DNA of 64,000 bases, from NCBI RefSeq assembly GCF_921292975.1, contig NZ_CAKLCM010000003.1, positions 1,054,001 to 1,118,000 of the forward strand. The letters are read 5' to 3'. Position 1 is the stretch's first letter, and each line of letters begins with the position of its first letter. The notes beneath the pieces were generated by a model. The model worked only from the letters and a program-made list of their open reading frames with translations. It made no database searches and was not told where the DNA came from. The translations under genes and the position numbers were made by a program. Source of the DNA: Vibrio hippocampi. GTDB lineage: Bacteria; Pseudomonadota; Gammaproteobacteria; Enterobacterales; Vibrionaceae. This document shows positions 33,963 to 43,169 of the stretch, piece after piece.

Positions 33963-36209
33963 TCAATTCGCAATGGTCAATACTGAATCTGCAATAGACT
34001 TAAGCTTAGCCAAGTCCTCTGTTTGCGATACATCAAGGTCTAATGTTTCACCACTTTCATTTCTTAAGCTATAGATAAATATGCCATGTTGATATTCGAT
34101 GTAGAGTGATGCATTTTGCCATGCAAGCAGAACAACAGCAGGCTGCTTTTGCTTACCTATGCCATCACTGTACTCAATCTCATTTGCAAACGTTGACAAA
34201 TGATTTTGTAATTCCAGATAAAGCGCGTAAGTTCTTAGCCCTGCATAACGACCTGACATCACCTTACCTTTCAGCAGGTAGATTTCATCGCCACCTAAAC
34301 GAATCTGCCGCTCACTAGAGTAACTAATAATTTTGGGGTATTGGTTCACGTACTTACGCCAGTCTTGGCAGTTCGCGTTGTCAATAATTGCCCGCATCCC
34401 CTGTTCTTCTTCACCCGTCTTAAGCTTATCGAGCAATTCAAATAAGATTGCACACAGTGATTCATTGTTAAACACACGACGCCAGTTTTCATAACGAGCA
34501 CGGGCATTACCTGTAATATTTCGACAGAAACTGTGGTTACGATGAGACGGTTTCACTAAGTACAAGCCCGTTGTCAGCAATGCTCGCTGCATTAAGAAAT
34601 CCGGCGTTTCTAAATAATCTTCAAATAGTACTGCGGCTTTGCGAGCTAATTCTTCAAATCGATCGGCATCATAACTGCCATCTTCCTGTTTAGCACCAAG
34701 CAGTAGAAAGCCGATTTGATGATAGAAATAGCGGTGATTTTCGTATTTGGCGAAACGCTCTCGCCACGCATTGTCTTGAACAATCAGGCTGGCTTTTAAG
34801 ATCTCTTCGCTACGCTGATTTTCATTGAAAAAGCGCCATTCTGAACTGTCTAATGTAGCGATACTCGCCAGTACATTGGTGACCTCGACACTTTCAATAA
34901 TGCGATTAAGTGCATGTGAAGAACTGACATAGTTCATCGTAATATCGTATGTGATATTTACGCTTAGTCGCATGGTGACCGATAACCAATCTGACAATTC
35001 ATCAATCAGTTCATCACTCCACGAGCTTTCAACCAAGTCTTGCTCAAACACTTTTTGAACAAACAGATAAAGCGCGGAGAAGCGAGCTTGGTTTTGAAGG
35101 CTACGATCGCGTAGCACACCCACAAAAATGCTGTGACACTGCTGCCATACCTTCGCTAACTTACTGTCTGCAGGTGCCAGTTGCAGTTGATGGCAAAGGG
35201 AAAGCAACATACCAATCTTGTTTAAGGTTTGCCCTTCAAAGCAATGACGTTCTTTATAGGCCTGTGTTGGAATAAAAGCATTGTCACGACAGGCGAGTAA
35301 CCAGACGTTATCGAGACTTTCCAGATTACCTTGAGATGGTTTGAGCAATAACGCGCTATTTAATTGAGCGACGCTCTTAAAGCAGCTCAAAAACAGATTA
35401 TCGATTTCGTATTCACCGCTATCGCGAAGCTTCCAAAAGACATCGGTCCATTCCTTATCCATCAACGCCCAGAAACCTTCGGTCAATTGGAGATCAGTTC
35501 GTTCCTCTACATAACTTTGCAACCAAGCTTTAAAATTCTCAAACTCAGTGAGAGGACGCCCACGAGCATTCATCTTGATGTAAAGTTCATCCGTCAATGA
35601 AAACTCTTTCATTTCAAGAAAATGGAAAGTGATGGGTGGATTAGTTTCTGAGGTCAACAACTCCCATAGTGCTTTGCCACCCGCAAGTTCATAAATAAAT
35701 ACACGGTGAATTTCATCAAGCATGGTCAGCATTGATTGCACGGTCGGATCGTTACGCCAGACAGAGAAGAACCAATGAGAGTCAATAATCGCCGACGATA
35801 GCGTATCTTCACAATTAAGGATGTCGATTTCACTGCCAAACAACAATAACGAATCAACAAATTCTCGAGAGCTCACACGGGTTTTGTAGCTGAAACGCTG
35901 CAATTTAACCTCAGCATTTGCTAAACAACCACAACCTGCGGCAATGTACCAATGCAACAAAAATAGCGTCGTCAAACGCTGCTGACCATCAAGCAACGTC
36001 AAGGTATCGTTGTGTACAGAACCATAGATAAAATCCAGATCTTGACTGTTGTTTGTGTCTGTCACCACAGAATGCAGGCTTTTGACAAAACCCTCACGAA
36101 TCTGCTTAGCTTTACTATCATTACGCCCCTGTGCGTAATCTCGCTGGATAATTGGGATCTCAATTTGATACTTATCTAACAGTTGCCAAAATGTCTGTTT
36201 CACACTCAT
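33963..36209 (-). CDS. DUF262-domain protein, putative defence component (large)
   Basis: A 748-aa protein with an N-terminal DUF262/ParB-Srx-like domain: PIIQRDYAQGR near residues 19-29, FIYGSVHNDTLTLLDGQQRLTTLFLLHWY with DGQQR at 74-78. The conserved DGQQR is the NTP-binding/hydrolysing motif of GmrS-type DUF262 proteins. A long helical middle follows; I see no clear HNH motif in the C-terminal part. It overlaps the upstream DUF262 gene by 4 nt, so the two form one operon. DUF262 proteins are repeatedly found in modification-dependent restriction (GmrSD) and other phage defence; defence here is inference. Confidence 0.85.
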   Translation of the reverse strand: MSVKQTFWQLLDKYQIEIPIIQRDYAQGRNDSKAKQIREGFVKSLHSVVTDTNNSQDLDFIYGSVHNDTLTLLDGQQRLTTLFLLHWYIAAGCGCLANAEVKLQRFSYKTRVSSREFVDSLLLFGSEIDILNCEDTLSSAIIDSHWFFSVWRNDPTVQSMLTMLDEIHRVFIYELAGGKALWELLTSETNPPITFHFLEMKEFSLTDELYIKMNARGRPLTEFENFKAWLQSYVEERTDLQLTEGFWALMDKEWTDVFWKLRDSGEYEIDNLFLSCFKSVAQLNSALLLKPSQGNLESLDNVWLLACRDNAFIPTQAYKERHCFEGQTLNKIGMLLSLCHQLQLAPADSKLAKVWQQCHSIFVGVLRDRSLQNQARFSALYLFVQKVFEQDLVESSWSDELIDELSDWLSVTMRLSVNITYDITMNYVSSSHALNRIIESVEVTNVLASIATLDSSEWRFFNENQRSEEILKASLIVQDNAWRERFAKYENHRYFYHQIGFLLLGAKQEDGSYDADRFEELARKAAVLFEDYLETPDFLMQRALLTTGLYLVKPSHRNHSFCRNITGNARARYENWRRVFNNESLCAILFELLDKLKTGEEEQGMRAIIDNANCQDWRKYVNQYPKIISYSSERQIRLGGDEIYLLKGKVMSGRYAGLRTYALYLELQNHLSTFANEIEYSDGIGKQKQPAVVLLAWQNASLYIEYQHGIFIYSLRNESGETLDLDVSQTEDLAKLKSIADSVLTIAN

Positions 36210-38191
36210 TCTTCGTTACCTTTCACATCGAGGTAGTAGTTAAAGCAATCCTCTAGCGCATTGCGATAACCTTGTTTGTCGCTCTCAGACCATTTGTACA
36301 TCTGTGAAACACTGTCACTATAAAATTTCGAGAACACATTCTTGGTGCCAATGGGGATAAAAAGATGCTGCTCTCGCTCATAATTAATGATGCGTTCGCG
36401 CTTTACGGAAAAAATTTCATTACCAATGCTACGATTGACGCGACTTGGAAGCAGGCAAAGGTTGTCTATTCCATGTACCTCGTCATCGGGGATTTCACCC
36501 ACCACACTTTCGAGTAGCTCGATATAAGTATTGCGAAGTTCACGATGGCTCGTTAGATCATGACTACTCTTTGAATACCAGTGTTCGAGTGCCTCAATCA
36601 ACTCTTGCTTTTGAACTTCAGGGATATGATTGGAGCCCAGTAGCGCTTGTTGGTCGTCGTACCAGGTCTGGTATTGTTTAACTGCATCCAACTCTTTCGA
36701 TTGCTGTGCGTGAATATGCTCAATATCCCAAGACATATCTCGATAAGTTTTGAATGAGAAACGGGTTTTGTTGGTTCGGTGCACTGAAATATTAAACAGG
36801 ATAAAGATCGAGATAACATTCTTACGCTTAGCGTTGTAATGCATTGAATCAAAGTCAAACTGACCCAACTCTTTATTCTCAAAGTAACCATACAGTTCTT
36901 CGGCAATGATCTTTCTCAGTTCTAGTGCAAACTCGGACTTACCCTTACGATCCGCCAGTTGCCACAAGTCTTGTACATTGCGAATGTCTCGACTGACGAT
37001 GAAACCAACAAGGTGATATAACTCATCATCCTTAAACCACTCAAGCAGGCGGTAGTAATCTTTTTTCACCTCATGCCACAGGTCATAGACCGTTTTTTCT
37101 TTGTCTGCTGCGCCAAGTAGTTTGTCATTGTAAAAATGAAAAGATGAAAACTCATCGGATTCGCTCTGTTTATTGCGCTTACCGAAATGGGCGGCTTGCT
37201 TGCGCAAATCAAACAGCATGTCGATTCGCGTAGTGTGATCACTCGGTTTATTCGAAGAGCTTAAAAATGCCCAGAATTCTTCATCTTGTAAGCCATGCTC
37301 GATCATATCCCACTGCAGGCTAAGTTCAGATTGGCGAAATAAGTCAATCTCATTCTTATCCTGCTTTAAAACATTGTTCAGAAACAGCGCCTTGATTAAC
37401 TCCGCGTTGGTGAGCGGGATCTTACCGCTGTTAATACGCATAAAAATATCAATCGACTGCAGACGATCCACCGACTCATCTTCTTCACGTGCTGCATACC
37501 AAATAAACTTGGTATGGTTGAGCAGTTTGTTACTCCATGCAAACTTATCAACGTCTGGTTGTTTAAACCATTCGGCTATCGTTTTGTAAGCCGTATAGAA
37601 GTGGTAATTATCAACGTTATCGAGCTCAGCGGCATGCAGCGCTTCTTCCGTTTCGCTGTCGAATGATTGACTGGCAATAAAGTCATCCCACTGCTCATAA
37701 GCCAATGTGCTTGGCAGGTATTCATTTAGGAAGACGCTACTGCTCTTACGTGTGCGATATTCAATTGTGTACTTTTGTTGATGCTCAAGATAAGACAAAA
37801 TCATAAAAATAGTGGTCATTCTCTGCTGACCATCAATCAATTCCCAGCATCCTTTTTCGCCTGTATTCAGCGCACTGTGATGCTTAACCACCACCGGTTG
37901 TAAACAATAAAACTCACCTTTACTACTATCAAACTCGTTAATGTCATTAAGAAGTTCGGTCACTTGTTGCGGCAACCATTTGTAACCACGTTGGTAATCA
38001 TCAACAAAGAAATGCAGCGGCAACACATCGGCTACGCTTTTAAGAATTAAAGTATTGTTACTCGCGACGAGGTTCTGAATTTCCTTCAAGAACACCTGCA
38101 TTTCTGCAGAGTGAACATTTGTAAATTCGGGTTGATAACGCTCAATTAGGTTCTCTATTTTGACCATTGAGTCGCTGGTTTGATTTGTCAT
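36206..38191 (-). CDS. DUF262 plus DUF1524 (HNH) protein, GmrSD-like
   Basis: A 661-aa protein combining an N-terminal DUF262 domain (FFVDDYQRGYKW near 70, CWELIDGQQRMTTIFMIL with DGQQR near 119) and a C-terminal DUF1524 His-Me nuclease with the IEHIH motif (H492, H494) and a downstream NLCLLPSRVNRSIGN segment. This is the architecture of single-chain GmrSD enzymes, which cut glucosylated or otherwise modified phage DNA in an NTP-dependent way. It starts the two-gene operon. Pairing of this enzyme with a second, larger DUF262 protein is less usual. Confidence 0.88.
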   Translation of the reverse strand: MTNQTSDSMVKIENLIERYQPEFTNVHSAEMQVFLKEIQNLVASNNTLILKSVADVLPLHFFVDDYQRGYKWLPQQVTELLNDINEFDSSKGEFYCLQPVVVKHHSALNTGEKGCWELIDGQQRMTTIFMILSYLEHQQKYTIEYRTRKSSSVFLNEYLPSTLAYEQWDDFIASQSFDSETEEALHAAELDNVDNYHFYTAYKTIAEWFKQPDVDKFAWSNKLLNHTKFIWYAAREEDESVDRLQSIDIFMRINSGKIPLTNAELIKALFLNNVLKQDKNEIDLFRQSELSLQWDMIEHGLQDEEFWAFLSSSNKPSDHTTRIDMLFDLRKQAAHFGKRNKQSESDEFSSFHFYNDKLLGAADKEKTVYDLWHEVKKDYYRLLEWFKDDELYHLVGFIVSRDIRNVQDLWQLADRKGKSEFALELRKIIAEELYGYFENKELGQFDFDSMHYNAKRKNVISIFILFNISVHRTNKTRFSFKTYRDMSWDIEHIHAQQSKELDAVKQYQTWYDDQQALLGSNHIPEVQKQELIEALEHWYSKSSHDLTSHRELRNTYIELLESVVGEIPDDEVHGIDNLCLLPSRVNRSIGNEIFSVKRERIINYEREQHLFIPIGTKNVFSKFYSDSVSQMYKWSESDKQGYRNALEDCFNYYLDVKGNEE

Positions 38192-38613
38192 ACTGATGGA
38201 CTTCCTAAAAAGAGCGAGTTGATATGTGCTTGCAGAGTAAAACTCAACATTCTTGCCTCACTCTATGCTCTAAAAGTTAAACCGCACGACGTAGTATAAC
38301 ACTAATTTTAGGCGCTAACGCTAATAATGTCATCATAGATAACGAACTCAATGCTGATGAAGACCAGTGCTCGCCTAGTGGCGATATGACGGCGCTGATT
38401 TACATTTCGCTTGTAAAAACAGACCTGAACCACCCCTCACTCGATTTAACGTGAAACAGTATGTCGAGCAACTGCTGTGCGGTAAGCCGAGTTCTTTTTC
38501 CACGACTCTCAATTCATTAGCATCACAATCATAAGTCTTAACCCCGCGTTAACCACTTAACCACTATACTTTTAGTAACTTTTGCCATCATTCTTCTAGG
38601 ATAAGGTTTCATC
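38192..38613. other. Non-coding region between the DUF262 operon and the RND efflux genes
   Basis: About 420 bp. It must contain divergent promoters for the DUF262 operon and the efflux pair. An unremarkable open stretch of about 60 codons ends at a TGA near 38453, with no start signal or recognisable product. I see no repeats, integrase site or terminator. Confidence 0.5.
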
Positions 38614-39777
38614 ATGTCTCTTCCCCTCTCGTTAAAATGGCCACTGGGTCTCATTCTCTCTAGCACTTTATTACTCGGCTGTGGTGAACAAGTCATAGAC
38701 CAACGACCAGCACCGGGGCCTCTTCATGTTGACGTTTTAGATTTAACCCCGACAACACTGCGTTTGACGACCGAGTTGCCCGGGCGAATTGCCGCGTTCA
38801 AACAAGCGGAAGTGAGACCACAGGTGACGGGTATTCTCAAAAGTCGTTTATACAAAGAGGGCTCTCAGGTAGAAGCTGATGATGTACTTTATGAGATTGA
38901 CCCAACCACTTATCAATCAAACGTCAATAGCGCACAAGCTCAATTAGCAAAAGCGTTGACGAGCGAAGAGACCACTCGAAAAACTCAGGTTCGTTACCAA
39001 GAACTACTTAAGAAAAAGTTAACCAGCCAACAGAATTTTGATGATGCCGATGCGGCCTACAAAGAAGCCCAAGCTGAAGTCGCTATCCGCCAAGCCGAAT
39101 TGGATTATGCCAATATTGAACTGTCATACACTAAAATCAAAGCGCCTATTTCAGGTCAGGCTGGACTCTCTTTAGTGTCAGAGGGATCGTTATTGACCGC
39201 TGAACAGTCTTCTTACCTAACGACGATTGTGCAAACCGCGAACGTCTATGTGGATATGCAGCAATCTTCACTGGCGATTACGAAAATCAGAAAAGAGTTT
39301 GCTAGCTTCACGGACAAGGATGCTGAGATCCCAGTGTCGATCACCCTTGAAGACGGCAGTGCTTATGAGCAGACGGGGCATTTAGAGTTTTCGAACACAT
39401 CCGTTTCAGACTCGACAGGGACGGTCACGCTACGCGCCATCATTCCCAATCCTGACAATACGTTACTCGCGGGGATGTACGTTCGCGCCCATATTTCAAT
39501 GCCAGAAGCGCGAGGCTATCTCGTTGTTCCGCAATCTGCTGTGGTACGAAGCCAATCTGGGGAACCTTCCGTATTTGTGGTCAACCAAGACAATAAAACA
39601 ATGAAAAAGCCGGTAGTTCTTGGTAATGAAGTGGGCAACAGTTGGGTGGTTAAAGAAGGGCTTTCTAACGGTGATCAAGTCGTCATTACCAATATCATCA
39701 ACATGAAAAATGATATTGCTGTTGTTATTGATAGCCGTACAGAAAGTACCGCTCCTGCTTCGGCGAGCGAGGAATAA
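38614..39777 (+). CDS. RND efflux periplasmic adaptor lipoprotein (AcrA/MexA family)
   Basis: A 387-aa membrane-fusion protein. A lipobox LLGC gives lipid attachment at Cys23. The lipoyl halves flank an alpha-hairpin (GRIAAFKQAEVRPQVTGIL near 55-75, then SYTKIKAPISGQAGLSLVSEGSLL near 170), followed by beta-barrel and membrane-proximal domains. It links the inner-membrane pump encoded 3 bp downstream with a TolC-type channel not encoded here. No adjacent regulator gene is visible. Confidence 0.92.
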   Translation: MSLPLSLKWPLGLILSSTLLLGCGEQVIDQRPAPGPLHVDVLDLTPTTLRLTTELPGRIAAFKQAEVRPQVTGILKSRLYKEGSQVEADDVLYEIDPTTYQSNVNSAQAQLAKALTSEETTRKTQVRYQELLKKKLTSQQNFDDADAAYKEAQAEVAIRQAELDYANIELSYTKIKAPISGQAGLSLVSEGSLLTAEQSSYLTTIVQTANVYVDMQQSSLAITKIRKEFASFTDKDAEIPVSITLEDGSAYEQTGHLEFSNTSVSDSTGTVTLRAIIPNPDNTLLAGMYVRAHISMPEARGYLVVPQSAVVRSQSGEPSVFVVNQDNKTMKKPVVLGNEVGNSWVVKEGLSNGDQVVITNIINMKNDIAVVIDSRTESTAPASASEE

Positions 39778-39780
39778 ACC

Positions 39781-42700
39781 ATGTCTTTATCGAATTTTTT
39801 TATTCACCGACCCATTTTCGCTTGGGTGATTTCCATTGTCATTATGCTTTCGGGCATTACGGCGATCGTCACCTTGCCTGTCGCGCAATATCCAACGATT
39901 GCTCCGCCAGCAGTGACTATCTCAACCTCTTACCCTGGCGCTTCAGCAAAAACGATTGAAGACAGCGTGACTCAGGTTATCGAACAAGGCATGACAGGGT
40001 TAGATAACCTGCTGTACATGGCGTCTAAAAGTGACTCTTCGGGTAGTGCAAGTGTCACATTAACGTTTAGTGCTGACACCGACCCCGACATCGCGCAGGT
40101 ACAAGTTCAAAATAGCTTGCAGCAAGTGAGTAATCGCCTACCGACAGCCGTACAAAATCAAGGGACTTCTGTCACCAAAAGTACATCAGGCTTTATGTCG
40201 GTCACCAACCTATATTCTCCCGATGGCAGCATGAGTGCGGGTGATATTCAAGATTACGCAAACTCTAGCCTCAAAGATATCCTAAGCCGTGTCAACGGCG
40301 TGGGAGAGGTGACCATTTTCGGTCCTTCTTATGCGATGCGTATCTGGTTAGATCCCGCCAAATTAAACAGTTATAGCCTCACGCCCGTTGACGTTTCTGA
40401 TGCGGTATCGGTTCAAAACAGTCAAGTCACGGTGGGACAATTGGGCGGCGCGCCAGCCGTTGATTCTCAGCTAATCAATGCCACAATCACGGCACAAAGC
40501 CTATTAACCAGCGTTGAAGAGTTCGAGGATATCTTAATCAAAGTCGATAGTGACGGCTCTCAGATTAAACTCAAAGACGTCGCGCGTGTAGAGTTAGCCA
40601 GTGAAGATTCTTCGGTTATCCCTGCCTATAAGGGTCAAGACTCCTCCGGTATTGCGATCACCCTTGCAACTGGTGCGAACTCGTTAGATACGCAAAATGC
40701 AGTGGATGCAAAACTAGAACAGCTTTCAAAGGGTTTTCCTGATGGACTCGCACTGGTTAAAACAACCGATAACAACTTGTTTATCCGCTTGTCCATCAGT
40801 GAAGTGGTCAAAACCCTCTTTGAAGCCATTGGTCTTGTTTTTGTCGTCATGTTACTGTTTTTACAAAACTTGCGAGCAACCCTGATCCCAACCATCGCCG
40901 TTCCCGTCGTACTCCTTGGTACCTTTGGTGTTATGTCAATACTGGGTTTCTCGATCAATACACTCACCATGTTTGGTTTGGTATTGGCTATCGGCCTACT
41001 GGTGGATGATGCCATCGTTGTGGTAGAAAACGTCGAGCGTTTGATGCATGAAGAGAACCTATCTCCTCTCGAAGCGACCAAAAAGTCAATGGGACAAATT
41101 ACCAGTGCCTTAATCGGTATTACGATGGTGTTGTCGGTTGTATTTATTCCTATGGCGTTTATGTCCGGTTCAACCGGCGTTATCTACCAACAGTTCTCTT
41201 TGACCATTGTCTCGGCGATGGTGCTCTCCGTTATCGTGGCATTGATTCTTACTCCAGTCCTTTGTGCAACGCTTCTAAAGCCTGTCGACAAAGCGTCTAA
41301 CATTAAGTTTTTTGCTCTGTTTAACAGAGGGTTCGACAAACTCTCTACTCAATACCGAGGCTCAGTTAAACACGCTTTACAGCGTCCATTGCGCTTCGTT
41401 TTTGTTTACCTAATGCTTTTTGCAGGCACTGCCTACCTATACAACGTGTTGCCAAGTTCATTTTTACCAAATGAAGACCAAGGTGACTTCATGGTCATGG
41501 TCACCACGCCAACGGGGACCACATTACAAAAGACACAAGAAGTGATGTTGGATATTAAGGATTACTTTGAAGAGAACGAATCGCATACGGTCGATCATGT
41601 GTTTACCGTGTCTGGATTCAACTTTTCAGGCTCAGGACAAAATGCAGCGATGGCATTTATTGGCATGAAAGATTGGGCTGAAAGAACCGAGCCGGGAACC
41701 GATGTTGATTCCATTATCGGTCGTGTCATGGGTGAGTTTTCAAGTTACAAACATGCAAAGATCTTTGCTTTTAGTAGCCCACCGATTCGAGAATTGGGTA
41801 CTTCAACAGGCTTCAACTTCTACTTAGAAGACGTAGGGGCTGTCGGTCATAACAAACTGATTGAGATTAGAAACCAGCTACTGGGCGCTGCGGCACAAAG
41901 TCCACTATTAAGAAATACACGACCAAACGGTCTTGAGGATACGGCGCAACTGTTCCTTGATGTCGACTATGAAAAAGCCAAAGTGCTCGGCTTAGAAATT
42001 GATGACATCAACCAGTCACTATCAATTGCTTGGGCGTCATCATACGTCAATGACTTTATCGACCGTGGTCGCTCTAAAAAGGTTTACATTCAGGCCGACG
42101 CCGAATATCGCATGACACCAGAAGACCTAAATTTATGGTTTGTGCGCAACAACGAAGGTGAGATGGTTCCCATCTCAGCGTTCAGTACTTATCACTGGGG
42201 GCAAGGTTCTCCACAGTTACAACGTTATAACGGCAACTCCGCAGTAGAGATCGTCGGTGAAGCTGCCCCGGGTTACAGTACCGGAGAAGCGATGGCTGAA
42301 ATTAACCGGTTAGCCGCAGAGATTTCAAACGATGTACAGGTAAGTTGGACGGGTATGTCCTATCAAGAGATCGAAGCTGGCAACCAAGCTCCGATTCTGT
42401 ATGCCATCTCCATCTTGATGGTCTTCCTCTGCTTGGCCGCTTTGTATGAAAGCTGGAGTATTCCAATTGCGATTATTCTTGTTGTTCCGTTGGGGATACT
42501 CGGCGCACTGGCTGCGATCATGTTGCGAGGGCTGGAAAACGATGTTTACTTCCAAGTCGGCGTGTTAACCACCATAGGTTTAACCGCCAAGAACGCCATT
42601 TTGATCGTTGAATTTTCCAAAGAGCTGTATGAAAAAGGCGTCAACATCATTGATGCAACGGTACAAGCGTGTGAGATGCGTCTGCGCCCCATCATCATGA

Positions 42701-42909
42701 CATCGCTGGCGTTTGGACTGGGTGTATTGCCTTTGGTGATTAGCACCGGCGCAGGTGCCAATGCACGCAACGCGATTGGTACGTCAGTACTCGGCGGCAT
42801 GATAGGCGCCACTTTATTGGTAATTTACTTCGCGCCACTCTTTTTCGTGTTGATCTGCAAACTGTTCAAGTCAGGTGAAAAACAAGTAACCGCAAACAAC
42901 GTCGAATAA
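39781..42909 (+). CDS. RND multidrug efflux pump (AcrB/MexB family)
   Basis: A 1,042-aa HAE1-type inner-membrane pump with 12 membrane segments and two large periplasmic loops, full family length. The proton-relay Asp pair is D409-D410 in GLLVDDAIVVVENVER, and the start FFIHRPIFAWVISIVIMLSG is the family's N-terminus. It should export drugs, bile salts or detergents with the adaptor upstream. It is followed by perfect inverted repeats. Confidence 0.95.
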   Translation: MSLSNFFIHRPIFAWVISIVIMLSGITAIVTLPVAQYPTIAPPAVTISTSYPGASAKTIEDSVTQVIEQGMTGLDNLLYMASKSDSSGSASVTLTFSADTDPDIAQVQVQNSLQQVSNRLPTAVQNQGTSVTKSTSGFMSVTNLYSPDGSMSAGDIQDYANSSLKDILSRVNGVGEVTIFGPSYAMRIWLDPAKLNSYSLTPVDVSDAVSVQNSQVTVGQLGGAPAVDSQLINATITAQSLLTSVEEFEDILIKVDSDGSQIKLKDVARVELASEDSSVIPAYKGQDSSGIAITLATGANSLDTQNAVDAKLEQLSKGFPDGLALVKTTDNNLFIRLSISEVVKTLFEAIGLVFVVMLLFLQNLRATLIPTIAVPVVLLGTFGVMSILGFSINTLTMFGLVLAIGLLVDDAIVVVENVERLMHEENLSPLEATKKSMGQITSALIGITMVLSVVFIPMAFMSGSTGVIYQQFSLTIVSAMVLSVIVALILTPVLCATLLKPVDKASNIKFFALFNRGFDKLSTQYRGSVKHALQRPLRFVFVYLMLFAGTAYLYNVLPSSFLPNEDQGDFMVMVTTPTGTTLQKTQEVMLDIKDYFEENESHTVDHVFTVSGFNFSGSGQNAAMAFIGMKDWAERTEPGTDVDSIIGRVMGEFSSYKHAKIFAFSSPPIRELGTSTGFNFYLEDVGAVGHNKLIEIRNQLLGAAAQSPLLRNTRPNGLEDTAQLFLDVDYEKAKVLGLEIDDINQSLSIAWASSYVNDFIDRGRSKKVYIQADAEYRMTPEDLNLWFVRNNEGEMVPISAFSTYHWGQGSPQLQRYNGNSAVEIVGEAAPGYSTGEAMAEINRLAAEISNDVQVSWTGMSYQEIEAGNQAPILYAISILMVFLCLAALYESWSIPIAIILVVPLGILGALAAIMLRGLENDVYFQVGVLTTIGLTAKNAILIVEFSKELYEKGVNIIDATVQACEMRLRPIIMTSLAFGLGVLPLVISTGAGANARNAIGTSVLGGMIGATLLVIYFAPLFFVLICKLFKSGEKQVTANNVE

Positions 42910-42917
42910 CGAAATGG

Positions 42918-42952
42918 ACTAATGATGAGTCTAGAAATGACTCATCATTAGT
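42918..42952. terminator. Perfect 13-bp stem-loop after the RND pump gene
   Basis: ACTAATGATGAGT at 42918-42930 pairs exactly with ACTCATCATTAGT at 42940-42952 around a 9-nt loop, starting 9 bp past the stop codon. There is no T run after it, so it may work as a transcript-end structure without being a classic terminator. Confidence 0.6.
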
Positions 42953-43063
42953 CACTCGCTGAGAAGCGGCGAAATCATCCCATATCCCAAAATCCACGAT
43001 ATGTTTCAGGTTGGAAGCTAGCAAAATCAACATTCTCCTTGAGGATTACACAAACCAACCCAT

Positions 43064-43115
43064 TAGTGTAAATATAATTACTGTAATATTTTTTACAGTA
43101 ATTATATTTACACTA
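43064..43115. promoter_or_regulatory. Perfect 23-bp AT-rich inverted repeat upstream of the STAND ATPase
   Basis: Bases 43064-43086 are exactly complementary to 43093-43115, with a 6-nt centre (TATTTT). Each arm ends in TTACTGTAA-like dyads toward the centre and TGTAAA toward the outside. It lies 54 bp upstream of the ATPase start, so it could be an operator, a transcript hairpin, or a trace of a small mobile element; I cannot decide from sequence alone. Confidence 0.7.
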
Positions 43116-43169
43116 GATACCCTGTAATCTATCCTTAAAGCCAACAGGTCAAAGCAAAAGTAGAAAGCG

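Noticed and set aside
33963..38191. Type I or BREX restriction system
   Set aside because: No methyltransferase, specificity subunit, helicase or PglZ gene is adjacent; only the two DUF262 genes are supported.
40635..41081. 148-codon open frame on the minus strand inside the RND pump gene
   Set aside because: It lies wholly within a full-length AcrB-family gene on the other strand, is rich in Thr/Ser/Arg as expected for an antisense reading, and resembles no protein.
43064..43115. Possible integron attC site
   Set aside because: The arms are perfectly symmetric and AT-rich, without the GTTRRRY/RYYYAAC core sites, asymmetric bulges or neighbouring gene cassettes typical of Vibrio superintegrons.
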